A stretch of DNA of 64,000 nt, taken from Oenanthe sinensis (lineage: Eukaryota > Streptophyta > Magnoliopsida > Apiales > Apiaceae). This document shows, piece after piece, positions 50,182 to 62,587 of the stretch. Location: assembly GCA_028671895.1 (NCBI GenBank), contig CM053810.1, positions 66,527,501 to 66,591,500 of the forward strand. The letters run 5' to 3'. A program made the position numbers and the translations under genes. Below the pieces are notes generated by a model, which did not search any database, was not told the origin of the DNA, and worked only from the letters and a program-made list of their open reading frames with translations. The first letter of the stretch is position 1. Each line of letters begins with the position of its first letter.

Positions 50182-53100
50182 ATGGGGAAATGGACGTGCG
50201 ATTACCGGTATCTACTCATCATCGCCGCCCTTGCTTTCTTTTACATCCAGGCAAGCTCCTGATTTTAATTACACTGTCTCTGTTATATTATATTATATTA
50301 TATTATATTATGATCCAAAAATACAATAATAAATATGTTAATTTATACCGGCATATTAATCATAACAAGTTAATGCCAATGCTAGAACTAGTAGCTTTTT
50401 ACATTTTGTCTAATACTTGCATTTGTTTGTGGATGAGATTTTCATTTATTTTCCGCGTTTTTTATTCTTCTCAGATGCGTCTTTTTGCTACACAATCTCA
50501 TTATGCAGATAAAATTGCTGCAGCGGTATGTATGTTGACCTTTTCATTCTATTCGTCTCGGCATTTATCCATAATATTCGTGTTATTTTTCACAGTGTTT
50601 TGTTAACTGTATTCGTTACTATATATGAATTTTGGAGTGACACTATATGATCATATTCATATTTAATATCGTATGCTCTGATCTGCTAAGAGGTGTCATG
50701 TTGCTCCATTCTTTCGTGTTGAATTATGTTATGTTATACTGCTTTTGAAATGTGTTATCTGAATATAGTTATGTTAGTAGTGTATCATTTTTTTTTCAAA
50801 GGTGTATCTATTAGGAAGTTTAGTTAAAATATAAAGTGCAAACCATAAAAGGACTGTATCTTATTACAAGCTTTGTTCTTCTGCTTCTTTCTTGACAACT
50901 TCTTTAGATACATTAATTATATTTGTAATCAAACTTTCACCATTATTAGATGTACCTTAGATATAATACTTGATATTGAACAGGTCGAAGCTGAAAACCA
51001 CTGTACAAGCCAGATGAGGTTACTGATTGATCAGATAAGTATGCAACAAGGACAAATTGTCGCCCTACAAGGTGTGTTAGATTTGTCAACTAATTCTATT
51101 TTTTCTTAAACGTCTATAAAAATGGGTAACTCTAGGAACAGTTAATGAACTATAGCCATCCATCCATAAGCTCGTGGAAGGCCCTGATATACGTACTGGT
51201 TACATATCTTCCGAAAAATTTCAGTTTTCAAAATAATATTGCATGACAGAATTGTTTAGTGCTCGTTCATGGTGTACCAACTTGAGAGAATAGCTCGTTA
51301 AATGACGAAATGTTATGGTAAATAAGGACCAAATTTGTCGCTCTTGAGGAACCAAATAAGATATACTCCCTCTGTCCCATTTTAATTGGTTGAGTTACTA
51401 TATTAGTTTGTCCCAAAAACTTGCCTGGTTTCCTTTAATATAAATTTGAATTCTACTGATACCCCTGTTAATTATGCATTGGTAATCTTCAATTTAACTT
51501 ATTCAATGCAAAAATTACTCCCCTACTCAATTTACTATGTGTTGTTTATTCATAAATCGCATATACATTAATGGAGTAACAAGGATATTATAGTCAATAA
51601 TAAATCAGGTATTCTAATAGTAAATTTTACATCTCATTGTATAGAGGAGTAAACCATAATACTCTATTTGACTATATAATTAGATTATAACAAATTATAA
51701 TTAATCTTATCCCTAAATAATAACACATAATAAATACAAATTAATATTATAAAGAAAAATATACTATTCAAGATTTTAAGGAAATGGTAAAAAATGGATA
51801 GCACATCCCTGAAAGGAATGTGTTAGGAAATGGATGAGATGGAGCCTGGAGGGAGTATAAGAATCAATGGATGCAGATGATTCACTTTAGAATATGAAGA
51901 CATCCATTTGTAACTCCATGAGTTGATATTTTGGAAGCAACACAGAAAGAATGAGATAAATTGACATGATTCTCCATGGATTGTTGCTGTACACCATGGT
52001 TTATATGCATAGGTGGCCCTGGCCCAGTACAGGACCTAGTCCCACCGGGTTCAGGGGAACAATCTATTATATGTCCAACAGATTTATATAGGTGTGTTAT
52101 GATTTGAAGAGTCCAATTAGCTTGCACTAGGCCCCCACACTGTAACGCCCCGATTTGAGCCGGCCGAACTCAAACCGGTACGTCACCAAATGGTACCTGC
52201 AACACTGGCTGTAGTCTAATTGCGCATCAAGTAACTCAGTCTCACAAGTCAATAACTCGAAAGTAACACCTGAAATATAATTTTTAAAAGAAAACGTCAA
52301 TCCTGAACGGTTGAGCAAGCGTTCATATGTGAGATTATATATATATGTGTGTATTTCAATGCATATTATGACAAAATATTGTACACACTGTGTGCTTGTT
52401 AGCTACTGCACGGGCTTTCATTTTTTATTCATTCGTCATAAATCGTTGTTGAAATTATAATATCAATAATCTATTGCTGGAAAAAGTATCGTGTCTTTAT
52501 CTATTGCAACTAATTCAAGACTTTTCGGTTATTGCTACTCCACCTTTTATATTTATATTTTCTGTTTTTCCATCAAATTTGATTGATCTTTTTTCTGGAA
52601 GAGAAAATTTCTAGGACTTTAATGAGCTCATTCTGATTTTGTAAGCTTTGCCTTTTAATTTATTTTTGTTCCTTTTTTACTTTGTAAACATTATAATCTT
52701 ATAATCAATTATTAACGAATTGCACACTACATTTCCGATACAAAGGTTCTTCCAATTCATTTGTAGAGAATATTAATTTTTAGCTGTGTCTAATTTGAAA
52801 CTGGATATTTGAATTAACGATACTCCAATAATTAGATTCTATTGTTTATTGTTTCACAATTTTGCTTAATTATATTCTTGAGAATATTATCTGAGAAGAA
52901 AAGCTAAAACTTTTAAAAGGTTCCCTACAAAAATTACGCAGAAAATGATACCGAAAAAATTTGAGTTTTTCTTTCTATTTTCATTGAATTTTTTTATTCA
53001 CATGGGCAAAAAAAAAAAAAAATCACCCTGGGCCTACAAATTCTCAGGCCGGCCCTGTCTATATGCTGCATGTGTGCTTGGTTTCACCATCACCAACACC

Positions 53101-56100
53101 AACGCCTTGAGCATCATATAGAATTAACTAACCAATAAGATGCTTCAGAAATGGATTGATACACCTGTTTATTGTTTTTGCTATTAACAACAAAACTTTC
53201 AGATGATAAGAATGCCTCACATTTGCATATATAGTTTTATCAGCCTTTGTTGCTTTCATTTCCTGATAAGAACTAGTAATCATCCGTCAATGCCATTCAC
53301 ACCGGGTCCTTGCAATTTCAGAAGAAAAGAAACGTCAAGACGAGAAGTGCAGACAGTTGAGTGCTCTTGTTCAGGATCTAGAGAGTAAGTCAACTGTAAT
53401 GCAATGTCTTCTTTGCTATCTCAGTTTCTCTGAAAAAAGCACTCATATCTATCTTTAGGATGTGCCCATGCATGTGAAGTTTGATAGCTCTTAATCAATT
53501 ATGTTGCAGGGAAAGGGGTCAAGGAGATGATTGGTGAAGTGCAGGTTGAGATTTTTGGTGAGACATTATACTTGCCTATCCTATGCTGTCATCTTACTCT
53601 TTTTTCTTGTCAACTTTGATCCATTAGGTTCCGGTTGCAGCAGTTGTGGTCATGGCATGTAATCGTGCTGATTATTTGGAGAGGACTATAAAATCTATCC
53701 TCAAGTATTTCTTCAGTGATTTCTATATTTAGCTTTACTTTGAGTTGTATAAAAGTTTAGCTGACTCACTGCTGCACAATGTTTAAATGTTTCTAGATAC
53801 CAAGAGCCTATTGCATCAAAGTATCCTCTTTTTGTATCCCAGGTATTCATTTAAAGATTTGTTGAACAGAGATTAGGTTGTACATTACTGACTTATGGCA
53901 GCTAAATTGTGTTTCCCATGTTTTCTGTATAAGGACGGAACTAATTCTGATGTTAAGAGGAAGGCTTTGAGTTATAATCAGTTGACCTATATGCAGGTGT
54001 ATTCTTATTCTGGTACTACTGGCTGTGTAAATTATTATGATTTTGGTTTACCTTTTTGTCTGCCTAAATATCTGTTTGAACTTTCTGGTGCTTTTCCCCC
54101 TTCCCAGTGGTATATCAAACTGTTTTAACAAATGTACTAGCTTTACTTGTCTTTTTACTTTTATTGACATAAGTTGACCAACTTTTTCATCAGTTGTCAT
54201 AGAAAACACTTTCCTTCCCATGCATAGAAACACTCCAGTGCATTGAAAGAACTTTTTGCCTTGTTAATATATTCCTGATCTCCTAAGCCACTATAAACAA
54301 ACAATCTTCATTTCGGGAATAATACAGGATCCATTATATATATGTATGTGTGTGTATGTATGTATGTATTAATGTATGTATTGTATTGGGTCAGTTCAAT
54401 AACAAGAAATTTAAATACTCATGCACGCATTTGTCCACACTAAGACTCGAACCCACGGCGTCATGTTACCAAGGGGAGAATGTCCACTTGGACACAATGA
54501 CAGTGGACGCAGAAATTTTTTTGAGGGGGGTCCGAAAAAAATTACCATATATTACATATTTTAATTAATTAATTTATTCAGTAATAATATTTATAAATTT
54601 TAATTTTAACAATATGAAATGTTATTAATTAAATAATATTAGTGCATAAAAACTTGCTGGTACATTTATTTGAGAGTTTCAATAAGATAAATATTGTAGC
54701 CGGCTATTTTAAGAGAATTATATAATTGGGATTCAATATCTATATACATTTTGTATAATTTATATATATCTCTATATATTATTTATAAAATTTTCAATTT
54801 ACACATAATTTACCTGCACCTGAATGGATAAGTAATCATATATAACACTACTAGTCGGAATTTTCTCCCCGCTGGAGGGGGGTCGGGGACCCCCCTAGAC
54901 CCCCTTAGATCCGCCTCTGATGACAGGGATCCAATAATATCTGTATTTGTATGAAAATAACTCAACTTTGGAGAACATGGGACTAAGTTTGAAATTTTGA
55001 TCATGTAGATCTTCTTTAGCTGATACTTGTCATATTCTTTATGATTTTTTAAAGCTTGGTTGATGTGGTAGACTTCTAAAATTACATATATTAATTGCAG
55101 CACTTGGATTACGAACCTGTGCGTACTGAAAGACCTGGAGAAATAATAGCATACTACAAGATTGCACGTAAAGATCTCTCTCTCCCTCTCTCTCTACATA
55201 TATATTATTTTGGAACGAAGTTTATTTCCAAGCTCTTAACATTAAGCCATTGTTCTCTCTTGAATAGGTCATTACAAGTGGGCATTGGATAAATTGTTTA
55301 TTGAGCACAATTTTAGCCGGGTTATTATACTTGAAGGTGTTGATGGTGTACCTTATTAATAATTACAGTTTCATTTTTCCTCTCTATTTGAAAGTAAAAA
55401 AAATCAAGAATCAAGGAGTGCCTAAGCGGTGGCAAAGGTGCTCCTAGTGCTAGAAGATCAATTCTCACCTCCCCCTCTCACTATACTTAAAGATATATCG
55501 ACTACCAAGGAAATGTTAACATATCTGACATGGTCCGCAGATGATATGGAAATTGCTCCAGATTTTTTTGACTATTTTGAGGCTGGAGCAGCACTCCTTG
55601 ACAGTGATAAGTATGCTATTTTTGCAAGTATAATATTACAACTCTCAGTAGTCATTATTTTATGTAAGTTTATTAAGTATGTTTCACCAAATCTGATGTG
55701 GTTATGTGCTCTGTTTGTTTTGAAACCATCATAGATCCCTCTTAGCTGTATCCTCATGGAATGACAATGGACAAAAGCAGTTTGTGCTTGATCCTTGTAA
55801 GTTTACCTATTTATTGGTGTGCAGTTATTTTTTTAGATATGACATTAAATTAAGCTAGGCGCATAGCATGCAACAACCATTTGCATTTGACTCTTATGAT
55901 GACAAGTAATATTATTTTCTGGATCTTAATGGTTTGATGTTCAAATTAAAAAATGTATCATGGATTTGTGTCCACTCACTGTAGCTCATTTCAAATTGTT
56001 TGATGCAAGTATTTTTTTTGTTACGGCTGTGTATTTCAATCTCATCATCTAGTGGCACCTAGGTGGCATCTATGTGGCACCATTCAGAGGATATCTAAAA

Positions 56101-58753
56101 TTTGAGACAATCCAACCATGATTTTGCTTAGCAAAAAAATATAGATGATCATATTTGATCTTCTATATTTGTTGGACATGTAAAACTTTTAGGTGTAATT
56201 TTACCTAACTACAATTTTAGATAACTACATTGGAGTACACACACTACCTATTAGCTAAAATTTTACATACATGTTATAACTAATCATTTTAGCTAACAAT
56301 TTTAGATATCACCCTTGGAGATGCTCTGATGTCTGCAAACTTATTCTTGATAATCCAATATAGCAAACTTAACTGTTTGGTTAAAGTTTAGAGTGTAAAC
56401 TTTTATGTTCAGATGAAGTTTGCAAGGAAAATGCGTAAAAAGGAGAACATACCATTCATTCTCGAATTGGCAGGTCTGATCTCTAGGATAGATTGCTAGG
56501 AAGGGAATAAGGGTAACTAATGATAATTATTAAAATTAACCATAAAATTGTGCAAATATCATTTCATTCCATCTCAACTTCATTTATTCCAACCAAACAC
56601 CATGCTAGTCTTCCTGCTGGCCTGTGGCACAGTCATTTAATTCTGTATTCACAGTTACAAGCCACCATAGATACTCATGGCATTGTCACATATGAGACTA
56701 TTCATATTCTCTGTTTGCTTGTGGAGATGTTTCTTCTATTTTTGCCCTTGCCCCCTGATATATTTTGCATTTAGCTGTCCAGTCATGTTCTCTGAGTTAA
56801 GATTTTTAGGGTGTATCTGTTCTTATCTTTAGATATATATATTTATTTAATCCTGGTTGAATGGTTTATCTGCAACCTATGAGCTTCCTGTACTGGTTGG
56901 TATGATAGGAATTTTTTTTCCTGCAGATACACTTTACCGCTCAGATTTTTTTCCTGGCCTTGGATGGATGCTTACCAAATCAAGATGGGATGAATTATCT
57001 CCAAAGTGGCCTAAGGCATATCCTTTCCATTATTATATTCTTAGTAATTCAAATTTAACAAATGTTTCTTTTCAATTTTCTAATTGTTCTTCAAGCAATC
57101 TTTAACAAATTTATACTTATTGGGATGACTGGTTGAGACTAAAAGAGAATCACAAAGGACGACAAGTTATTCGCCCAGAAGTGTGCAGAACATACAACTT
57201 TGGGGAGCATGTATGTATACCCGAGTCAACTTTCAAGGATTACTTTTTTTTTATTAGCTGCTCATCTTAAGTGTGTTTTTGTTTCTTAAACAACCACACG
57301 TCACAAATATATTAAAATTTTCAACAAAATAAACTCTCTTCGTATAATGTATATTCTCCTCTAACTAAAATATCTGCAATTCGTACATGGTATTCCAAAT
57401 ATTATTATTCTTTTCTCGTTCTATTATCATGGCACGGGTCTGCTTCCTATCGCATACACACGGGTATTATGTGTGTATCATTTTAAAACATATTCGTACT
57501 CTAATTATATTGCGACTATAAAATTTGAATAAGCCTATCTTTCTCCATATATATATCAGACACATGCACACTCCTGAAGGTTGCATGCATCCACAATGTA
57601 CATGCACACAGATGACAGGTAGCTTTGCATAGTTGCACAGAAGATACATACTGTCTCTTATTCTTAAGCAGGGGCGTAAGTTCTTGAAAACAAAATGGAC
57701 CTTGTCATTTATGATGACTACATTCTTATCCTTTTGGCTATAGTTTATTGTGTATACTCTTTTGGGATACTTATTGATTCAGTTATTTGCAGGGTTCTAG
57801 TTTGGGTCAGTTTTTCAAAAGATATCTTGAGCCCATCAAGCTGAACGATGTCCAGGTATGGAACAACCACTCTCTATTTTTTCTCTTTCTGGCCCAGCAT
57901 ATCCATTGCCGTTTAAAAAAATCATTTTGCTAATTTAATAGGTTGATTGGAAGTCAAAGAATTTGAGCTACCTTCTTGAGGTATATGCATGTGATTTAGA
58001 AACTGTAACTTCCAGTTTATATAGAGATCATCAGTCATAGGCATCCTCAGTGTTTTATCAGCTGATTATATCTACATATATTAGGACAACTATGTCAAGC
58101 ACTTTGGTGATCAGGTAAAAAGCGCAAAGCCTGTCAGGGGAATTGATCCCGTTCTTGAAGCGTATAACATAGACGGTGATGTGAGGATTCAGTACCGAGA
58201 CCAAGGTGATTTTGAACGCATAGCAGCTAAGTTTGGCATTTTTGAAGAATGGAAGGTATTATATGTCTATATACATTGTATGAGAAATATCTTATAGTGC
58301 ATGAATAGTTTTAGCACTACGGTTTTATTTGATTTTGTTGCCAAAACTGTTTATTTCTTGGGAGTCTGTTCCGATCTTTTTGCCATATTAATAGACGTGT
58401 ATCTGAATATTATTGCATTTATAGACAGTATTTTGTTCTTTGGTCCACTCTCACCTAGTTTCAAATGCTTTTTGTAAGATACACAGGAAGTATGTAACAT
58501 AAAGAATTTTAATTTCGATGATAAATTGTCTTCCACTCCCTCTTTGCACACATGCATGTAGATCTGTTATAGCTTGGTCGCTCCTAATATTTTTCTGTGC
58601 ATCTCTTTCCCCAAAATGCGCACTTTCTTCAAGGATGGCATACCTAGGGCAGCATATAAAGGGATTGTAACTTTTCGGTACCAAACCCCACGACGAGTAT
58701 TTCTAATTGGTCCAAGTTCCCTTCAACAACTCGGGATTAAAGATGCTCTATAG
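50182..58753 (+). CDS. GnTI: alpha-1,3-mannosyl-glycoprotein 2-beta-N-acetylglucosaminyltransferase
   Basis: This Golgi enzyme adds the first GlcNAc to Man5GlcNAc2, opening complex N-glycan synthesis. Eighteen exons join in frame to 445 aa, the family length: 50182-50250, 50475-50525, 50984-51071, 53322-53384, 53510-53544, 53628-53704, 53797-53842, 53934-53996, 55101-55167, 55268-55336, 55541-55610, 55735-55796, 56927-57017, 57117-57210, 57793-57855, 57942-57980, 58085-58255 and 58634-58753. It is a type II membrane protein: a 10-residue cytosolic tail, a membrane anchor (about 11-22), a coiled-coil stem (about 40-100), then the GT13 domain with VAAVVVMACNRADYLERTI, the metal and nucleotide-sugar binding EDD at 209-211, SSWNDNGQKQ, FFPGLGWML and YWDDWLR. 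Intron 1 is GC-AG and intron 13 is AT-AC (U12 type). Introns 3 and 8 hold transposon debris. Confidence 0.96.
50251..50474 (+). other. GC-AG intron 1 of GnTI
   Basis: The exon ends FYIQ at CCAG|GCAAGC and the next exon opens MRLF after TCAG. Reading on past the junction meets TGA within four codons, so GC must be the donor. It matches the usual strong exon-side context of GC donors (AG|GCAAG). The intron also contains a (TATTA)n run at 50283-50311. Confidence 0.88.
51366..51855. mobile_element. Stowaway-like MITE in GnTI intron 3
   Basis: The left end is CTCCCTCTGTCCCATTTTAA, and the right end on the opposite strand is CTCCCTCCAGGCTCCATCTC. Both are flanked by TA. The ends match only over the first part, so it is an older or longer member (490 bp). 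It has no coding capacity. Confidence 0.7.
52013..53060. mobile_element. Possible DNA-transposon debris in GnTI intron 3
   Basis: GGCCCTGGCCCAG near 52014 and CAGGCCGGCCCTG near 53047 bracket about 1 kb of AT-rich DNA. The right end (CAGGGCCGGCC on the minus strand) resembles termini of common plant repeats. A stretch GTAACGCCCCGATTTGAGCC at about 52142 looks like a separate retroelement edge. No target duplication is evident. Confidence 0.35.
54501..54919. mobile_element. hAT-like MITE in GnTI intron 8
   Basis: The ends are CAGTGGACGCAG at left and, on the opposite strand, CAGAGGCGGATCTAAGGGGG at right, followed inward by G-rich runs. This matches the CAGTGGCGGATC-type terminus of hAT-like non-autonomous elements. 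The 8-bp target duplication expected of hAT is not clean. Length is 419 bp, non-coding, inserted between exons 8 and 9. Confidence 0.65.
57018..57116 (+). other. U12-type AT-AC intron 13 of GnTI
   Basis: The 99-nt intron starts ATATCCTTTCC, a match to the U12 5' splice signal, and ends ATAC. A branch-site-like TCTTTAAC lies at 57099-57106, about 11 nt from the 3' end, the spacing expected for the minor spliceosome. There is no GT at the junction. Joining at these points gives AAG GC|T TAT TGG, restoring the conserved KAYWDDWLRL. Retention would add out-of-place residues and a stop at about 57103-57105. Confidence 0.93.
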
Positions 58754-60000
58754 TAATTGGGTTAGTAAATGCATACTGTATTCAAGTTGCAACTTTTTTA
58801 TTTTCTTTTTTGAATGTATCTAGATTTAAAAATACAAAAATTATGTTCATGCTTTATTTGTCATTGTCTTCTTTTTCTATTCAGGAATATTCAGTGATTG
58901 AAGGTGTTTTGTAATCTGATAGAGCTGAAGGTTTGTTTCACTCTTCTTTTTACGCGGCTTCAAGCAAACAATGGTTCCCAATTCAGGCCAGGATTGCAAG
59001 CATAACTATTTTGAGCATATGGGTGAGTCTGACAGTGATCATTATGATTGATTAAAAAAAATCTAGATAGTCGTTCTAGAATTATCCTAGGAAACACAAG
59101 AATTATACGTGGCAGGTCGGACTGTATTTGTGTGATGGTGAGTGGACTCCCAACCATAACTGCAAGTAGAGGTATAATGAGTTTTTCAACAAGTTTTGTT
59201 CCTTGGTGTGGTCAATTTTGAAGAAACATGTATCTGTACCTTTTTTTGTTTTTACCATTTGACAACATTACTGTATAAATTGAAACTGTAACATTTTGAT
59301 GGTAGCAAGTGAAATACACAGGGTCTTGTCTTGTAAGAAGTTATACTGCAATTTCTAACTTTAACCCTCCATTACAGTAACCGTAGAACACAATGGGTCC
59401 TCCATTCTTAACATTTATAATTATGCATATCGGAATGTTAATGTTCGACAATTTGATAGTCAGATATGTGGTTTGTGCTTTCAGAAATATTTTGATAAAC
59501 AGAGTATGCATTTATTACCAAAAAGTGGTATCAGATAAACATGCAGTAGTTTCTATCCGAGCTTTAGTAATTTTGTTACTATTAAATTAATTTTAAGACT
59601 GAAATAGAACCTTCTTTGAATACTACATTTATGCAAGAAGAGAAGAACAAAAAATAAAGCTCTGAATATCGATAATTTGATGCTTTAATATTGGAGATTT
59701 GAATTGAGCAAGGTAATGAGACTTTTTTCGGTGGCCGGCCCTGAACAAGATTGTTAAGACTTAAATTTCTAGGAAATCATATATTTTCTACTCGTATGTT
59801 TTGATTATACAAAAGAATAACCCTTTTTAAATAATACAGTACTCGTATATACAATAGACTATTGTAATAAACTATTATTGTAGCGTAGTGTGGGTAGCTG
59901 ACTTTGGATCCCTATGCTGGATGAATACGACACCATGGCCTTTGATTGGAAAATGGTCTGAGATTTGTATATTCCGCAGGCAACATGCACATTCTCAGTG
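58754..60000. other. Convergent intergenic region (GnTI / HPP gene)
   Basis: This holds the 3' UTRs of two genes that face each other. No gene is seen. A GC-rich GTGGCCGGCCCTG at about 59733-59745 resembles the edge of the repeat type noted in GnTI intron 3. Confidence 0.5.
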
Positions 60001-61231
60001 TTAAAATTTGAAGTTGTCCTTCAAATACATCACCACTTCTTGCTGCAAACAGATAATAGGAATAACTTAGTAATATATTTATTCCATAAAAACAAATAGA
60101 AAGGAGAACAGAAGCAGCTGACAGATCTGACAACTATGTCTATTGGCTGTTAAGATGTACTCATGTGAGTTATGTTTTCAGTGTGATAACAGCAATCAAT
60201 TGACAGATATGAGACTTCTGGGAGACAATCAGGAGCTTACAATCAAACAGAGGAGAATGCATCCGGTAGCACCAGGGAACAAAGCATACCAGAAATTTAA
60301 TTGGTGCATCTTGGCTACATCGATAAATAATATTGGCAAGCTTGCAGCTACAAATACAAACATGCATTTCCCATGAGAACTCAAATGTCGGAATTATAGC
60401 AAGGCTTAAATTGAGGATTTAAATGGTAACGAAATTGAATTGGATTGAAAAATGTGCACCTGGTGGATGTAGCGCGCCTGTGCCAATCATAAAAGCTATG
60501 GCTGCAGCTAGGCCAGCGCTCCTAGCAAGCCAGCCGGGACCAAATATTGAAAATGCCAAGACTCCGATAGCTGCACAACCAATTTGAGCCATAAACATAT
60601 TGTACTTCTGCAAAATTATGTGATGGGAAAAGTAGTTAGTTCAGATAAGGAGAAACATCTTCAAATGAAAAGAAGAAACTGCCTGCAAGTTCATTCTAAG
60701 AGCAATTTACAAACTACTAATTGATAATTCATGTGCGCGTAAATATATAGAAAAATTTATCGACAGAAAGCGAGCAATACAAAAATATGTATGTACCCGG
60801 GAGCCGGGGGAAGAAGGCGTGGCAAAAAGAACAGCACAAACAGCACCTAATGGAGCGATGGTCATGGAAAGTCCTTTACTAGCCAAAACTTGGTCCATTT
60901 TAGCCAACACTGCCATAGCTGCAAATGCCCCAGCTGATGGCCATATTATATCACTCAGTGTTGGAGATTTAGCACTCTTTTCGGGCTTCCAATTCTCCCA
61001 AAGCGCCACGTTACTTGATGATGATGATGATGATGATGCTACCACAAGACCCACATCTCGTCTTCTTTTTAAATCCACACAAACATTTTTACTAGTACCA
61101 AATGCTCTGTTTTTGTGTAGTCTTTGGTTGAAAAAACAGAGTGCTGACTTGAATGGACAAGAAAACAAGGTGCTACATGATAATGATAATGGTATCATTA
61201 GCTGAGAATGCGTACACACCTGCATTCCCAT
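60001..61231 (-). CDS. HPP family membrane protein, plastid nitrite-transporter-like
   Basis: Plant HPP proteins are integral membrane proteins of the chloroplast envelope; characterised members move nitrite into the stroma. Four exons join in frame: 60797-61231, 60460-60607, 60241-60347 and 60001-60042, giving 243 aa. The first 70 or so residues are Ser/Arg-rich and lack acidic clusters, as in a transit peptide, and include a run of eight Ser from a TCA-type microsatellite (61017-61037). Hydrophobic segments follow: IIWPSAGAFAAMAVLAKMD, LSMTIAPLGAVCAVLFA, AQIGCAAIGVLAFSIFG and SAGLAAAIAFMIGTGALHPP with the name-giving HPP, then ASLPILFID and LNFWYALFPGATGCILLCLI. The tail is QEVVMYLKDNFKF, with the stop in a 14-codon last exon. 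Substrate is inferred from the family. Met3 is an alternative start. Confidence 0.9.
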
Positions 61232-61284
61232 TTCTTGAAACTCTGTTTTGAGCGTGTATGGTGCTCCTCTCTCTCTGTCTCTCT

Positions 61285-61297
61285 CTATATATATATG
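61285..61297 (-). promoter_or_regulatory. Likely TATA box of the HPP gene
   Basis: A TATATATATA run on the minus strand lies about 55-65 bp upstream of the ATG. It adjoins CT-rich tracts (GAGAGAG on the minus strand), as in many housekeeping plant promoters. Confidence 0.45.
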
Positions 61298-61610
61298 TTA
61301 GTGTTACATGCGTAGAATCAAACTAGAGAGAGATGGGGGTTATATTATAAGTTCGAGACGGCCAATTAGAGTAGCCAGATAAGATTTTTTGTTGCTGGAA
61401 CTCGCTTATTTACTTATTCTAGTGTTCGTTATTTATTTATTACGAGTACATTTTTTTTTTGTTTTTATAATGCATCTGATGCTTTCAAGTGTCTCTTTAC
61501 TTTTTCTTGATTGAAGTTTCAAGAATTTTTTCGAAAACAACATGTTCGATGTAGAGTTGGAGATAAAATATGTTACTATAATTTATTTTACATAATTTAC
61601 TCACCGAGTG

Positions 61611-61682
<72 letters not shown>

Positions 61683-62587
61683 TATAAATTAAAATTAAAG
61701 GATTTCAATTATTTTGTAAAAGAAAAAGGGTGAGATGGCTGTTAGAAGAGTCGAAAGGTCATTGGTTGATTGATGATTGGGGAGAGGCAACCGAACCGAT
61801 GCCGCCGTCACAAACTTATCGCCACAGCTCACTCCCAGTGCGTGTGCTGTCCCTTCTTTTTGTCCTTTACTTTTTATTTTACTCAGCTTTGACTTTATCA
61901 TTTTACAATAAATTACACACAAAAAAATGCAAGTGTTGTCACTAAAAATTCTTAGCTCAGGTATAAAAATAAAAAATTTATTACAGTAGATTCGTTTAAC
62001 TTTTTTGTAAGTAATTTATATACATTTTTCGTGTACACCTGAGGACACAGTTAGTAGTTGGTACCAAAACGAGTCGGACATTTCGAACGATTACATTTAG
62101 CACAGTGAACGAGTTAAGATATTTTGCATGATTGTTATTCTTCATTATATTATTTAAATTAAAATATATGTTACTATATGGAGTAATATGTAACTATGTT
62201 TGAACTTAAAAAACTAATATAATTAGATAGCAAATTTTTAATTTTTATAAATGAAGTAAATAAATAAACTCGTGATATATGTTCACAATCTGCTCACAAT
62301 TCACAAATATTTTGATATTTCAACCAGCCAAATTTAAATAACAATAATTTTTTATTAAAATAAACTTGAACACACGATAAATCAGCCTGACAGACAAATT
62401 ACTGCAGAGATTTGCATAAACTTAACATTAAGTAGTTAAAAAGTACAAACATGAGTTTTGCACCTAACATTCACATCCATCACCTATCCATCACCCATAA
62501 CACTAAAATTATGTCATCAAAACCTACTTGCAAGTGTGATAGATATATTTGGGTTTGAAAATATTAAAAATCAACGAGGCGAACTAA
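61298..62587. other. Intergenic: HPP promoter side and dehydrogenase 3' side
   Basis: Apart from the (AT)n run, this holds AT-rich DNA without a credible gene. Short frames at 61695-61945 on both strands look accidental. Confidence 0.5.
61612..61679. repeat. (AT)n microsatellite, about 34 units
   Basis: A nearly pure AT run of 68 bp, self-complementary and able to extrude a cruciform. It is the longest simple repeat in the window. Confidence 0.95.

Noticed and set aside
50190..50606. A 138-codon plus-strand frame over GnTI exons 1-2
   Set aside because: It is in a different frame from the GnTI exons and runs through intron 1; its codons are low-complexity and the conserved GnTI protein explains the region fully.
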